DNA from: Pseudonocardiales bacterium
GTDB lineage: Bacteria > Actinomycetota > Actinomycetes > Mycobacteriales > Pseudonocardiaceae
Reading direction: 5' to 3'
NCBI GenBank assembly: GCA_019243635.1
Contig: JAFAUB010000105.1
Location: forward strand, 1 to 50,340
Length of the DNA: 50,340 bases
Of this stretch, positions 1-8,035 are shown in pieces. A model generated the notes under the pieces. The model did not search any database and was not told where the DNA came from. It saw nothing but the letters and a program-made list of their open reading frames with translations. The first letter of the stretch is position 1. Each line of letters opens with the position of its first letter. The position numbers were made by a program, and so were the translations under genes.

Positions 1-142
1 ACAGGCCGAACTCGACGCCGTCGCCGACGAACTCAACAACCGTCCACGGCAGACACTCAACTGGAAGAAACCGACCGAAGTCCTCAACACATTCCTGGTC
101 GAGGCTGGTTGAAGCTGGTGGTGCGTTCACTACTTGACACCA
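1..142 (+). mobile_element. Right end of an IS30-family insertion sequence
   Basis: After the transposase stop, bases 113-142 carry GC-rich then mixed sequence ending near TACTTGACACC, which resembles the terminal inverted repeat of actinobacterial IS30 elements. The partner repeat is outside the window, so the exact end is inferred. The deformylase gene on the other strand reads into this segment. Confidence 0.6.
2..112 (+). CDS. IS30-type transposase, C-terminal end (partial)
   Basis: The window opens inside this gene, and only the last 36 codons are seen before TGA at 110-112. The peptide has the run ELDAVADELNNRPRQTL followed by W, K, P and EVL, which is the characteristic end of IS30-family DDE integrases (N-N-R-P-R-x-x-L-x-W-x-x-P). 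The catalytic residues lie upstream, outside the window, so I cannot tell whether the element is intact. The stop codon lies about 30 bases before the likely element end. The family call is from pattern recognition of this tail. Confidence 0.8.
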   Translation, partial: QAELDAVADELNNRPRQTLNWKKPTEVLNTFLVEAG

Positions 143-617
143 AGCAGTCCAGATAGACGTGACCGTTCAAATGGTCTACCTCATGTTGGACAATGATCGC
201 AGGGAGGCCCTCCAGTCGTTGCTCGACGAAGTTCCCAGAGCGATCCGTGGATTTTAATCTCAAAGCCGGGTAACGTGCCACAACGCCACGAAACCCGGGG
301 ACGGAGAGGCAGTCCTCAGGACTCATGACGCTGCGTTCCCCCTCGGTCCAAACCTCTGGATTAACGTGAATCTCGAGCGGAATTTCAGTGGGTCCGGGGT
401 GTTTAAAGCCATCGACCCGGACCTCCATTGCGAAGATCCTCAGTGATATACCCACTTGGCTGGCCGCGATTCCCACACCTCCGTAATCCCGCATTGTCTC
501 GACCATATCGTCGATAAGTCGTTGTACTTCCGATGACCCAAGCTCGACTTTACTACATTCCGAAGCGACGGTGCGCAGCACAGGGTGCCCTAGCCGGACA
601 ACTCTACGAATAGTCAT
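84..617 (-). CDS. def: Peptide deformylase, 3' end replaced by IS sequence
   Basis: Removes the N-formyl group from new polypeptides in the cytoplasm, using an active-site metal. All three family motifs are present: GGVGIAASQVG (residues 46-56), EDCLS (101-105, Cys ligand) and HEVDH (145-149, two His ligands and the catalytic Glu). I chose the ATG at 615-617 because GGAGGGG lies six bases upstream; the frame is open further back but gives a non-homologous extension. At 177 residues the length is normal. The last ~18 residues, after YLDCL, are encoded by the IS30 end, so the native C-terminus has been swapped. The catalytic core precedes this and may still work. GC is lower than in the neighbours, which fits transferred DNA. 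It is probably an extra copy: the def gene usually seen near fmt in many bacteria is absent there. Confidence 0.88.
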   Translation of the reverse strand: MTIRRVVRLGHPVLRTVASECSKVELGSSEVQRLIDDMVETMRDYGGVGIAASQVGISLRIFAMEVRVDGFKHPGPTEIPLEIHVNPEVWTEGERSVMSPEDCLSVPGFRGVVARYPALRLKSTDRSGNFVEQRLEGLPAIIVQHEVDHLNGHVYLDCLVSSSERTTSFNQPRPGMC

Positions 618-1218
618 TGCTACCCCTCCATGCAAGGCTTGCATTACACCATAGTCGTCGCCCCACGTTCGACTTAGGGAATCTTTCGCAGATCCATTGA
701 ACCTCCATCCATCGTGGACACGGGACCGGGGGCGGGTCGAAGCCAGTCCCAAGAAAGAGATTCTTCGGCGTGGACCAACTCCTTAACACTCTGGAACAAG
801 CCGAGCTATTTCGGCGATCACCAATGCGTGCCGAATCAAACTGGCAACCCAGCGCAGCGGCTCCCGCGACAGAAGGAGTATCCCGAATAGCTACGATCAC
901 ACTAACGACACAATCGATATTTGGGGGCGCAAGACCTGGCCCGAGAGTCGCGATCCTCACTATAGCGTCCTCAGTGTCTTGCCGGGAACGTCGAACAGGT
1001 TGCTTAGCTCGCCGACCATGAACAGCTCTTTCCAAAGCTTGCTCAATTGAATTTCCGCAGCTCGGTGTCAAGGTGTTTTCAACCAGCCTGCGAAGCTCCG
1101 TAATCTGGGTAAGCTCCCCTATCCGGGAGTTAAGTTCGCCATGTGGCTGACGATCTACCGAATCGGATACGGGATTAGCTGAGGATGGTTCCACCACAGC
1201 GTTGCACTGGCCGATCAT
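604..1218 (-). CDS. Hypothetical protein upstream of def
   Basis: A 204-codon open frame on the same strand as def. Its stop overlaps the def start by 14 bases, which would suit translational coupling. I recognise no domain. The N-terminal 90 residues look helical and charged (ELNSRIGELTQITELRRLVE), while the C-terminal third is rich in Cys, Trp and Arg and looks less natural. There is no clear ribosome-binding site before the ATG at 1218. Base composition is as low in GC as def, unlike the rest of the window. It may be a real accessory gene, a frameshifted relic, or a chance frame. Confidence 0.35.
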   Translation of the reverse strand: MIGQCNAVVEPSSANPVSDSVDRQPHGELNSRIGELTQITELRRLVENTLTPSCGNSIEQALERAVHGRRAKQPVRRSRQDTEDAIVRIATLGPGLAPPNIDCVVSVIVAIRDTPSVAGAAALGCQFDSARIGDRRNSSACSRVLRSWSTPKNLFLGTGFDPPPVPCPRWMEVQWICERFPKSNVGRRLWCNASLAWRGSNDYS

Positions 1219-1353
1219 GAAAAGTAGCGAGTCTTCGCACGTGCGTCAACAATCAACATCCGGTCGGGTGCCTCAGGCGCCGCTGAGGTCACCCGGGATC
1301 TTGCCTGCTTCCTCGAGCGTAGATGAGAACCCAACTGTCGGCCGGCAGTGTGC

Positions 1354-2618
1354 GGCAACAGCGCCGACGTCGGCAACGTCCGTGCGCTGAGCGAGTGACT
1401 GGACATGGACCGCGCGGACAGCGTCGCCCAGCTGCGCGCCGTGCAGAACCGTTACCAGGGCATCCCATTCGTCAACACGATCGCCTCGGACAGCGGGGGC
1501 ACCGCCTACCTCGCCGACGCGTCGGTGGTGCCTCACGTGACCGACGCGCAGGCGGCGCGGTGCGTCGACACGCCAGGGGGCAAGGCCGTCTACCCCCGCG
1601 AGACGATCCTGGACGGGTCCACCTCGGCCTGCGCTTGGGGCAGCGATCCCGGTGCGATCGAGCCGGGCGTCTTCGCTCCGGCCACCGATCCGACGCTCAC
1701 CCGCAGCGACTACGTCACCAACAGCAACGACAGCCTCTGGCTGACCAACCCGGCGGCGCCGCTGACCGGATATCCCCGCATCTACGGTGACATCGACACG
1801 CCGCGCTCGCTGCGCACCCGGCTCGGTCTGGAGCTGATCGACCAGCGGCTGCACGGTTCCGACGGGCTGGGCGCTCCGGGCTTCACCCTGTCCAGCCTGC
1901 AGCGGGTCGAGCTGAGCGATCGCAAACCTCAGCGGCGAGCTGGTTCGCGACGGCGCACTCGCGCTCTGCCACGCACATCCGATGCTCACCGCGACCGACG
2001 GGCAAGGCGGTGGACGTGAGTGCGGCCTGTCCGGTCCTGGCCGGCTGGGACCTCCGCGGCGATCCGGGCAGTCGGGGCGCCGTGCTGTGGCGACAGTTCT
2101 GGGCACCAGCCTCCACCGCCCCCGACTTGTGGTCGGTGCCCTTCGACGCCGCGCACCCGGCCACCACACCGAACACCCTCAACACCGCCGGCAGCCGGGT
2201 TCGCCAAGCATTCGCCGATGCCGTGCAGCGGATGCGCGCCCTGCACCTGCCCTTGGACGAACCGCTGTCGGCGGCACAACACACCATCGTCAGCGGTCCG
2301 CCGATCGCGGTGCCCGGCTGTACCGGCAACGAGGGCTGCTACGACGTCGTCGGCGGCTCGGCCGCCAGGCCGCTCCTGGGCGATGACGGACAGTTCCCCC
2401 CGGTCACCTTCGGATCGAGCTTCATCATGACCGTCGACCTCGCGCCGTCCGGCCCGGTTGCGCGCACCATCCTGACCTACTCCGAATCGGCCGACCCCAG
2501 CTCATCGCACCACGGCGACCAGACCGCCCTGTTCGCCCGGAGACGCTGGGTGACCGACCGGTTCACCGAGCGCCAGATCACCGCCGACCCCCAGCTCCAG
2601 GTCACCGTCGTGAGCTGA
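1354..2618 (+). pseudogene. Penicillin acylase-family (acyl-amide hydrolase) remnant
   Basis: Homology to the beta-subunit part of secreted Ntn-hydrolase acylases (penicillin or acyl-homoserine-lactone acylase type) runs through three pieces. Diagnostic runs are NRYQGIPFVNTIASD and ASVVPHVTDAQAARC near the front, and AACPVLAGWDL with GAVLWRQFW later. The signal peptide, alpha subunit and N-terminal nucleophile Ser are missing. A TGA stands at 1396-1398 where homologues have a residue, probably Trp. An extra A in the AAA run at 1924-1926 and an extra G in the GGG run at 2000-2002 each shift the frame; removing both restores a continuous protein to the stop at 2616-2618. The end overlaps the convergent permease gene by 17 bases. 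It cannot make an active acylase as it stands. Confidence 0.85.
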
Positions 2619-3447
2619 ACCGGCTCCGCACGGCAGCGGGTGCACGGCAGCGGGTGCACAGCAGCGCGAGGGCGTAGCCGCCGGTGGCGACGGCGAGGAT
2701 GGCGAAGCTCGGCGGCAGCGTGGGCAGGGTGTAGCTGAGCGCGAGTCCGGCCCACATCTCGGCTACCGCGAGGCCCGCGGAGATGAGCAGCGCCGAGTAG
2801 GGCCGGGTGGTGAGGCGTTGGGCGGTCCCGGCGGGTGCGGCGAGCAGCCCGAGCAGCAGCAGCGCGCCGACGGCTTGGCTCGCCTCGGCGGTGGTCGCGC
2901 CGACCAGGGCCAGGAAGCCGTAGCCCAGCGGGCGGACCGGGACCCCCCGGGCGGCCGCGACGGCGTTGTCGATGCTGGTGAACAGCAGCGGCCGGGCGAT
3001 GGCGACCATGGCGGCGGCGATGACCGCAGCGATGACCGCAGCGGTGACGGCCTCGGAGAGGCTCAGCCCGAAGATCGAGCCGAACAGGACGTTGACGCCG
3101 GCGCTGCCGTTGCCGGCGCTGTTGCTGGTGGTGTAGAGGGTCAGGAAGAACACGCCGAGCCCGAGGATCCAGGCGAACACGCTGCCGATCACGACATCAT
3201 CGGCGCGGCCGCGCTCGCCGAGGGCGCCGAGGGCGACACCCACGCCGATGGTCGCGACGAACAACCCGAACCGCTCGTCGATGCCCAGCGCCAGCGCCGC
3301 CAGGGCGCCCGTGAACGCCACATGGCTCAGCGCGTCACCGGTGAAGACCTGGGCTCGCAGCACGACGAAGTAGCCGACCAGCCCGGCGGCCGCGGCGATC
3401 GCGGTGCCGGCCAGCAGCGCGTGGAGTAGGAACGGCGGCCAGGTCAT
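2602..3447 (-). CDS. Zinc/manganese ABC transporter permease
   Basis: Integral membrane subunit of a metal importer of the ZnuB/ABC-3 family, about 281 residues with eight or so hydrophobic segments (for example HALLAGTAIAAAAGLVGYFV near the start). The family signature around GATTAEASQAVGALLLLGLL, where the permease meets the ATPase, is present. The ATG at 3445-3447 overlaps the stop of the preceding permease gene by four bases (ATGA), so I prefer it to an in-frame start 16 codons earlier. The C-terminal tail is Arg/Ser rich and is encoded partly by a 14-bp tandem duplication (2631-2658), so the tail may be recently lengthened. It is the last gene of the four-gene importer operon. Confidence 0.9.
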   Translation of the reverse strand: MTWPPFLLHALLAGTAIAAAAGLVGYFVVLRAQVFTGDALSHVAFTGALAALALGIDERFGLFVATIGVGVALGALGERGRADDVVIGSVFAWILGLGVFFLTLYTTSNSAGNGSAGVNVLFGSIFGLSLSEAVTAAVIAAVIAAAMVAIARPLLFTSIDNAVAAARGVPVRPLGYGFLALVGATTAEASQAVGALLLLGLLAAPAGTAQRLTTRPYSALLISAGLAVAEMWAGLALSYTLPTLPPSFAILAVATGGYALALLCTRCRAPAAVRSRFSSRR

Positions 3448-4352
3448 CGCGCGATCTCGGTCGCGCCCGGGTCCGATGCCGCGCTGCCCGCCCACCGACG
3501 GGGCCGGACGTGACGCAGCGCCTGGGCGCCCACGTAGCCGGCGAAGGCGAAGCTGGTGACGAAGAACCCGACCGGGAACGGGGTGTAGTAGGCCACGCTC
3601 AGGCCGAGCCAGGTGACGACCAGCCCGATGGCGACGGTCAGCGCCAGGGCGCGGAGGGGTCGAGCGGTCAGCGCCTGCGCGGTGGCCGCGGGCATCACCA
3701 GCAGGGCGAACACCAGCAGAGTGCCGGTGATCTGGCTGGCTTCGGCGGTCGCGGCGCCGAGCAACACCAGAAACACCACGGACAGCGCGCGCACCGGGAC
3801 GTTGCGGGCGCCGGCCACGTCAGGATCGATCGAGGCGAAGGCCAGCGGGCGGCCGATGACTCCCAGGATGATGAGTGACACCGCGGTGACGACACCCAGG
3901 AGCGCGACCTGCTCGGTGGTGATGCCGAGGAAGTCGCCGAACAGCAGCGCATCGATGCCGTTGAGGAGTCCCCTGTAGAGGGCGACGAACAGAAACCCAC
4001 AGGCGAGCGCGAAGGACTGCACAGTGCCGGTGACCGCGGACTCCTCCGAGTAGCCGCCGGGTCCCGCGCGCGGCGACGCAGCGATGACCAGGGCGCCGGC
4101 CAGGCAGAACGCGAAGTAGCCATAGCTCGCGGCGACGCCGATCAGGACCGCCCCGGCCGCGCCGGGGAAACCGATCAGCGACAGGGTGTGGCCGGCGAAG
4201 GTCTGCCGGCGCAGCACCATGAAGGCGCCCATCACTCCGGCCAGCACCGCGACGATCGTGCCCGCGCGGAAGGCGTTGACCATGAACGGGAACGACCACA
4301 TCTGCTGCAGATCGATGATCGGGTTCCAGCTCGGGCCCCCAGTGAGGGTCAT
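3444..4352 (-). CDS. Zinc/manganese ABC transporter permease
   Basis: Second ABC-3 family membrane subunit, 302 residues, homologous to the gene downstream. It shares motifs at matching places (GAFMVLRRQTFAGHTLSLIG near the N-terminus, GAATAEASQITGTLL later) and seven or eight membrane segments. Two different permease genes in one operon suggest a heterodimeric channel, unlike the ZnuB homodimer of E. coli. It starts inside the ATPase gene end (four-base overlap) and overlaps the next permease by four bases, so all three are probably translationally coupled. The substrate is inferred from the Zur-like site upstream of the operon. Confidence 0.9.
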   Translation of the reverse strand: MTLTGGPSWNPIIDLQQMWSFPFMVNAFRAGTIVAVLAGVMGAFMVLRRQTFAGHTLSLIGFPGAAGAVLIGVAASYGYFAFCLAGALVIAASPRAGPGGYSEESAVTGTVQSFALACGFLFVALYRGLLNGIDALLFGDFLGITTEQVALLGVVTAVSLIILGVIGRPLAFASIDPDVAGARNVPVRALSVVFLVLLGAATAEASQITGTLLVFALLVMPAATAQALTARPLRALALTVAIGLVVTWLGLSVAYYTPFPVGFFVTSFAFAGYVGAQALRHVRPRRWAGSAASDPGATEIAR

Positions 4353-5176
4353 GGCTGCCGCCCGGCGGTTACCTCGTGCCGTTCGGGCTGCCCGATCACG
4401 ACCAACCGGCCGTCAGAGGCGGTGAGCACCTCGATCGGGGTGCCGAACAGCTGGGTCAGCGCGGCACCGGTGATCACCTGGTGGGGTGGGCCGATCCTCG
4501 AGCCGCCGGGAGCGAGGTAGACCACGGTGTCCAGATGGGACAGGATCGGGTTGACGTCGTGCGCGACCATCATCACGGCCACCCCTTGGGTACGGCTGAT
4601 CCGGGCGATGAGGGCCGCGATGGCGGCTTGGTTCGGCAGGTCCAGGCTGTCCAGCGGCTCGTCGAGCAGCAGCAGCTCGGGTGCCGGGGCCAACGCTTGG
4701 GCGATCAACAGGCGTTGCTGCTCCCCCCCGGAGAGCTCACCGACCGGGCGGTCGGCGTAGGCGCCGGCACCGACCAGGTCGATGACCTCCTGGACGCGCG
4801 CGGTCGCCGCTCGCCGCGCCGTGCCGCCCGGCCACCAGTCAGGCAGCGGAAGCCCCCACCGATGCCCGTCCAAGCCCAGCCGCACGACGTCGCGGCCCCG
4901 AACCCGCAGGGATGGGTCGAAACTGCGGCGTTGGGGCAGGTAGCCGATCCGCTCATTGGCCCGTCCAGCGGGTTCACCCAGCACCCGCACCTCGCCCTCG
5001 GCCAGCGTGAACCCCCCCAGAACGACCTGGACCAGGGTGGACTTGCCGACGCCGTTGGGGCCCAACACCGCCACGAGCTCACCGGCGGTGACCGTCAGGC
5101 CCAGCCCGCTCCACAGCCGCCGGCCGGCTCGCTCGACCGCCGCGTCGCGCAGGGTGACCACGGAGCGGGCCTTCAT
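4349..5176 (-). CDS. Metal ABC transporter ATP-binding protein
   Basis: Cytoplasmic ATPase of the metal importer, 275 residues. Walker A is GPNGVGKST (residues 39-47), the ABC signature is LSGGEQQR near 148, Walker B is LLLLDEP near 171-177, and the switch His is in VAHDVNP. The length and C-terminal extension after the nucleotide-binding domain match ZnuC/AztA-type proteins. Its ATG lies inside the end of the binding-protein gene (four-base overlap). It drives uptake together with the two permeases downstream. Confidence 0.92.
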   Translation of the reverse strand: MKARSVVTLRDAAVERAGRRLWSGLGLTVTAGELVAVLGPNGVGKSTLVQVVLGGFTLAEGEVRVLGEPAGRANERIGYLPQRRSFDPSLRVRGRDVVRLGLDGHRWGLPLPDWWPGGTARRAATARVQEVIDLVGAGAYADRPVGELSGGEQQRLLIAQALAPAPELLLLDEPLDSLDLPNQAAIAALIARISRTQGVAVMMVAHDVNPILSHLDTVVYLAPGGSRIGPPHQVITGAALTQLFGTPIEVLTASDGRLVVIGQPERHEVTAGRQP

Positions 5177-6141
5177 CGGGCGATGACCTGTGACAGCGCT
5201 TGCTCGATGCCCTGGAGCTGGCCAACCTGCCAGTCCTGGAAGCCGGCGGTGGGCGGGGCGAGTGTCTCGGTGACCGTCGCCACCGGGATACCGGTGGCCT
5301 TGGCCTCGGTCACCAGCGCCGCCACGTCGGGAGTCGCGTTCTGGGTGTTGAACACGAAGATGTTGATCTGCCTGGTCTTGATCTGCTGGTCCACTGTGAG
5401 CTTGTCAGCCGCGGTCGGATCGGTGCCCTCGCTGACCGCGTCCAGGAACGACTCCGGGGTTAGCATCCTCAGCCCGAGGCCCTCGGCCAACGGGGTCACA
5501 ATCGACTCCGAGGCACCGACCGGGGTTCCGCCGTACCTGCTCTTGATATCGGCGATCAGCCGGTTGTAGCGGGCTAGACCCTGAGTCTCGTAGGCCTGCT
5601 TCCGCTGACCGAAATAGCCGGCGTCGGCCGGGTCGATCCGCGTGTAGTCGGCGGCGACCCGCTCGATCACCTGGTGCACGTCGTCCGGGGAGTACCAGCG
5701 ATGCGGGTTGCCGCCCTCCTTGACCCCCACCAGGTCCCCCACGTTCAGCACCGACCGCGCCGGCGCCGGGTTCGCGTCAACCAGCTTGCCGACCCACGGG
5801 TCGTAGCCGACCCCATTCTCGATCACATACCGCGCCTGCGCCAGGGCTCTCCCGTCGGCCGGGGTCGGCTCATAGCTGTGTGGGTCGGTGTCCGGATTGG
5901 TGATGATGCTGGTCACGGTGACGTGCTCACCGCCCACCTGTGCGGCGATGCTGCCCCAGAAGTTCTCCGCCGCCACCACATCGATCTTCGTATCACCGCT
6001 GGACGCGCTCGACCGGCCCGCCGGACCGCTCCCGGCCTGCGTCCCGGTGGCACAGCCCGCCAGCAGACCGATGAGCACGACTGCCGCCCCTAACCCCCTA
6101 ACGGGTGACAAGATCCGATACATCACTCCAGCTTTGCTCAC
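5173..6141 (-). CDS. Metal-binding lipoprotein of ABC importer (ZnuA type)
   Basis: Extracytoplasmic solute-binding lipoprotein, 322 residues. A signal peptide ends in a lipobox LLAGC with lipidated Cys at residue 30. Candidate metal ligands are the His in DPHSYEPT, the His in NPHRWYSP, the Glu in ESIVTPLAEG and an Asp near NTQNATPDV, the pattern of the cluster A-I zinc/manganese binders. There is no His-rich loop. The GTG at 6139-6141 is preceded by TAGGAGTC at good spacing. First gene of the four-gene importer, with a candidate Zur operator about 65 bp upstream, which favours zinc over manganese. Confidence 0.92.
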   Translation of the reverse strand: MSKAGVMYRILSPVRGLGAAVVLIGLLAGCATGTQAGSGPAGRSSASSGDTKIDVVAAENFWGSIAAQVGGEHVTVTSIITNPDTDPHSYEPTPADGRALAQARYVIENGVGYDPWVGKLVDANPAPARSVLNVGDLVGVKEGGNPHRWYSPDDVHQVIERVAADYTRIDPADAGYFGQRKQAYETQGLARYNRLIADIKSRYGGTPVGASESIVTPLAEGLGLRMLTPESFLDAVSEGTDPTAADKLTVDQQIKTRQINIFVFNTQNATPDVAALVTEAKATGIPVATVTETLAPPTAGFQDWQVGQLQGIEQALSQVIAR

Positions 6142-6205
6142 GTTCTGACTCCTAGCGCAGACGTTCCGTCACTCACATAGGTGGAAACGCGAGCTCAGAC
6201 TAAAC

Positions 6206-6223
6206 GAAATCGATAATCATTCC
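6206..6223. promoter_or_regulatory. Candidate Zur box upstream of the zinc importer
   Basis: On the lower strand the site reads GGAATGATTATCGATTTC, an imperfect palindrome centred on a TGATTATC-like core. It resembles actinobacterial Zur boxes (AT-rich core with outer TGAAAA/TTTTCA-like arms) and is a clear AT-rich patch in GC-rich DNA. It lies 65-82 bp before the binding-protein start, where a repressor could block the promoter. Motif resemblance only. Confidence 0.55.
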
Positions 6224-6276
6224 AAGACGCTGAGCGTGGTCATCCGCTGCTGATCACCTTCGCCGCTGAGATGCTC

Positions 6277-7269
6277 TCAGGCGGCCGCGGCGAGCACCAG
6301 AGCGAACCGGTCGTCCGGATCGGTCCACCACGCGTGGTCGGCGAACCCGGCATCCGCCAGCTCGGCCCCGAGCCCCTCACGCCGGAACTTGCCGGAGACC
6401 TCGGTGCGCATCTCCTCGCCCTCGGCGTAGTGCACTGTCATGCCCACCCTGGGTAGTCGCACGGTCATCGCGCGGCGGGCCCGCAAGCGCATCTCGATCC
6501 ACTCGTGGGTGGCGTCCCACACCGCGACGTGGTCGAAGACATCGACCTCGAAGTCGGCGCCGAGCTCGCGGTTGAGCACGCGCAGCACATTGCGGTTGAA
6601 CTCGGCGGTCACTCCGGCGCCGTCGTCATAGGCGGGCACCATCACCGCCGGGTCGGTGACCAGCCCGGCGCCGAGCAGCAGCAGCTCACCGGGATCCAGT
6701 ACGGCGCGTAGCGCGGTGACGAAGCCGGCCCGCTCCGCCGGCAGCAGGTTGCCGATGGTGCCGCCCAGGAAAGCCACCAGGCGGCGCCCGCCCTGACCGG
6801 CCGGTAGCAGCTCCAGATGCTGGGTGAAGTCGCCGACCACGCCGTGCACCGCCAGCCCCGGATACTCCCGTGCCACCGCCACCATCGCGCCACGCAACGC
6901 CGACTCCGATACGTCCAAGGGCACGAAGCGCCGCAGCGATCCGTTCGCGATGAGCGCGTCGAGCAGCAAGCGGGTCTTCTCCGAGGATCCCGAACCGAGC
7001 TCGACGAGGGTGTCGACAACCGCTCCCTGAACCACGATCCGGTCAGCGATCTCTTCCGCACTGCGCCGCAGCAACTCCCGCTCGGTACGAGTGGGGTAAT
7101 ACTCGGGCAGCATGGTGATCTGCTCGAACAGCTCGCTGCCTCGGGCGTCGTAGAACCACTTGGGCGGCAACCACTTGGGATCGGCGGACAGCCCGATCCG
7201 CACGTCCCGGTGCAGCGCGTCGGCGGCGTCGGAGTCGGACAGGTGGATCTCGAGCACAGGTGCGGTCAT
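6277..7269 (-). CDS. egtD: L-histidine N-alpha-methyltransferase EgtD
   Basis: Trimethylates histidine with three SAM to give hercynine, the first committed ergothioneine intermediate. 330 residues, the family length. SAM-binding motif I is VELGSGSSEKT near residue 90. PPKWFYDARGSELFEQIT near the N-terminus and EMRLRARR near the C-terminus are typical EgtD runs. Its ATG overlaps the egtC stop by four bases. It is the last gene of the egt operon; a weak hairpin (CTGAG/CTCAG with a bulge) lies at 6262-6285, around its stop. No egtE follows, so the final C-S lyase step must be encoded elsewhere. Confidence 0.95.
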   Translation of the reverse strand: MTAPVLEIHLSDSDAADALHRDVRIGLSADPKWLPPKWFYDARGSELFEQITMLPEYYPTRTERELLRRSAEEIADRIVVQGAVVDTLVELGSGSSEKTRLLLDALIANGSLRRFVPLDVSESALRGAMVAVAREYPGLAVHGVVGDFTQHLELLPAGQGGRRLVAFLGGTIGNLLPAERAGFVTALRAVLDPGELLLLGAGLVTDPAVMVPAYDDGAGVTAEFNRNVLRVLNRELGADFEVDVFDHVAVWDATHEWIEMRLRARRAMTVRLPRVGMTVHYAEGEEMRTEVSGKFRREGLGAELADAGFADHAWWTDPDDRFALVLAAAA

Positions 7270-8030
7270 GGCTCCTCGGCAGTGGTCACGGGAATCGGCG
7301 CGACGTCCACGGTGGACGGGGTCGCTGTGAGCAGATGACAGTCAGGCACCGGTTCCCAGTCGGGGGACTGGTCGGTGGGCTCGGAGCAGACCAGCACCCC
7401 CCCGTCGACGACCCGCACCGCCAGCGCGTGGTGCACAGCGGTCGCGGCGAGCTCGGTGCCATCGGTGACCAGCAGGTTCAGCCGTGAGCCCGGGGCACAG
7501 GCCTGCACTTGCGCGGTGACCGCGCCTAGCGCGCCGCCCAGCGAAGCGCCGGCCGCCAGCCGGTGCCGGACCAGCGCCCACAGCAGCGCGGAGTCGGTGG
7601 ACGCGTCGAGGGTGAGCAGGTCGGTCACCGGCAGGCGGCCGGCCGGCGCCGCCACGCTGTGTGGCCACCCGGCGACCACCCCGTTGTGGCTGAACAGCCA
7701 GCGGCCGGTGGCGAACGGAGCGCAGGCGGTGTCCACTATCGGCATGCCGACCGTGGCCGAGCGCACCGCGGCGAGCACCGCGCCGCTGCGCACATCGCGG
7801 GCCAGCGCGGCGAAGGCCGCGTCGGTCCAGATCGGGACCGCCCTCCGGTACCGGATCGGCGTGGTCACGCCGTCGGGGTACCAGCCCACGCCGAACCCGT
7901 CGGCGTTGACCGTGCCGGAGCCGCGCATGTCGGCCGGCGCATAGCTCTGCCGCAGCAGCGAGTGCGGCGGGTCCAGCAGCAGCGTCGCGAGGTCGCGCGG
8001 CGGCCCGAGGTAGGCCAGGTGTCGGCACAC
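7266..8030 (-). CDS. egtC: Ergothioneine pathway glutamine amidotransferase-like EgtC
   Basis: Hydrolyses gamma-glutamyl-hercynylcysteine sulfoxide to release glutamate. Class II (Ntn) amidotransferase fold, 254 residues. I place the start at GTG 8028-8030 because the Cys that follows (CRHLAYLGPP) becomes the N-terminal nucleophile after Met removal; the frame is open far upstream, but that translation is a shadow of egtB. Conserved runs are DGFGVGWYPDG and FSHNGVVAG. The start lies five bases after the egtB stop, and the end overlaps egtD. Confidence 0.94.
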   Translation of the reverse strand: MCRHLAYLGPPRDLATLLLDPPHSLLRQSYAPADMRGSGTVNADGFGVGWYPDGVTTPIRYRRAVPIWTDAAFAALARDVRSGAVLAAVRSATVGMPIVDTACAPFATGRWLFSHNGVVAGWPHSVAAPAGRLPVTDLLTLDASTDSALLWALVRHRLAAGASLGGALGAVTAQVQACAPGSRLNLLVTDGTELAATAVHHALAVRVVDGGVLVCSEPTDQSPDWEPVPDCHLLTATPSTVDVAPIPVTTAEEP

Positions 8031-8035
8031 GGGGT

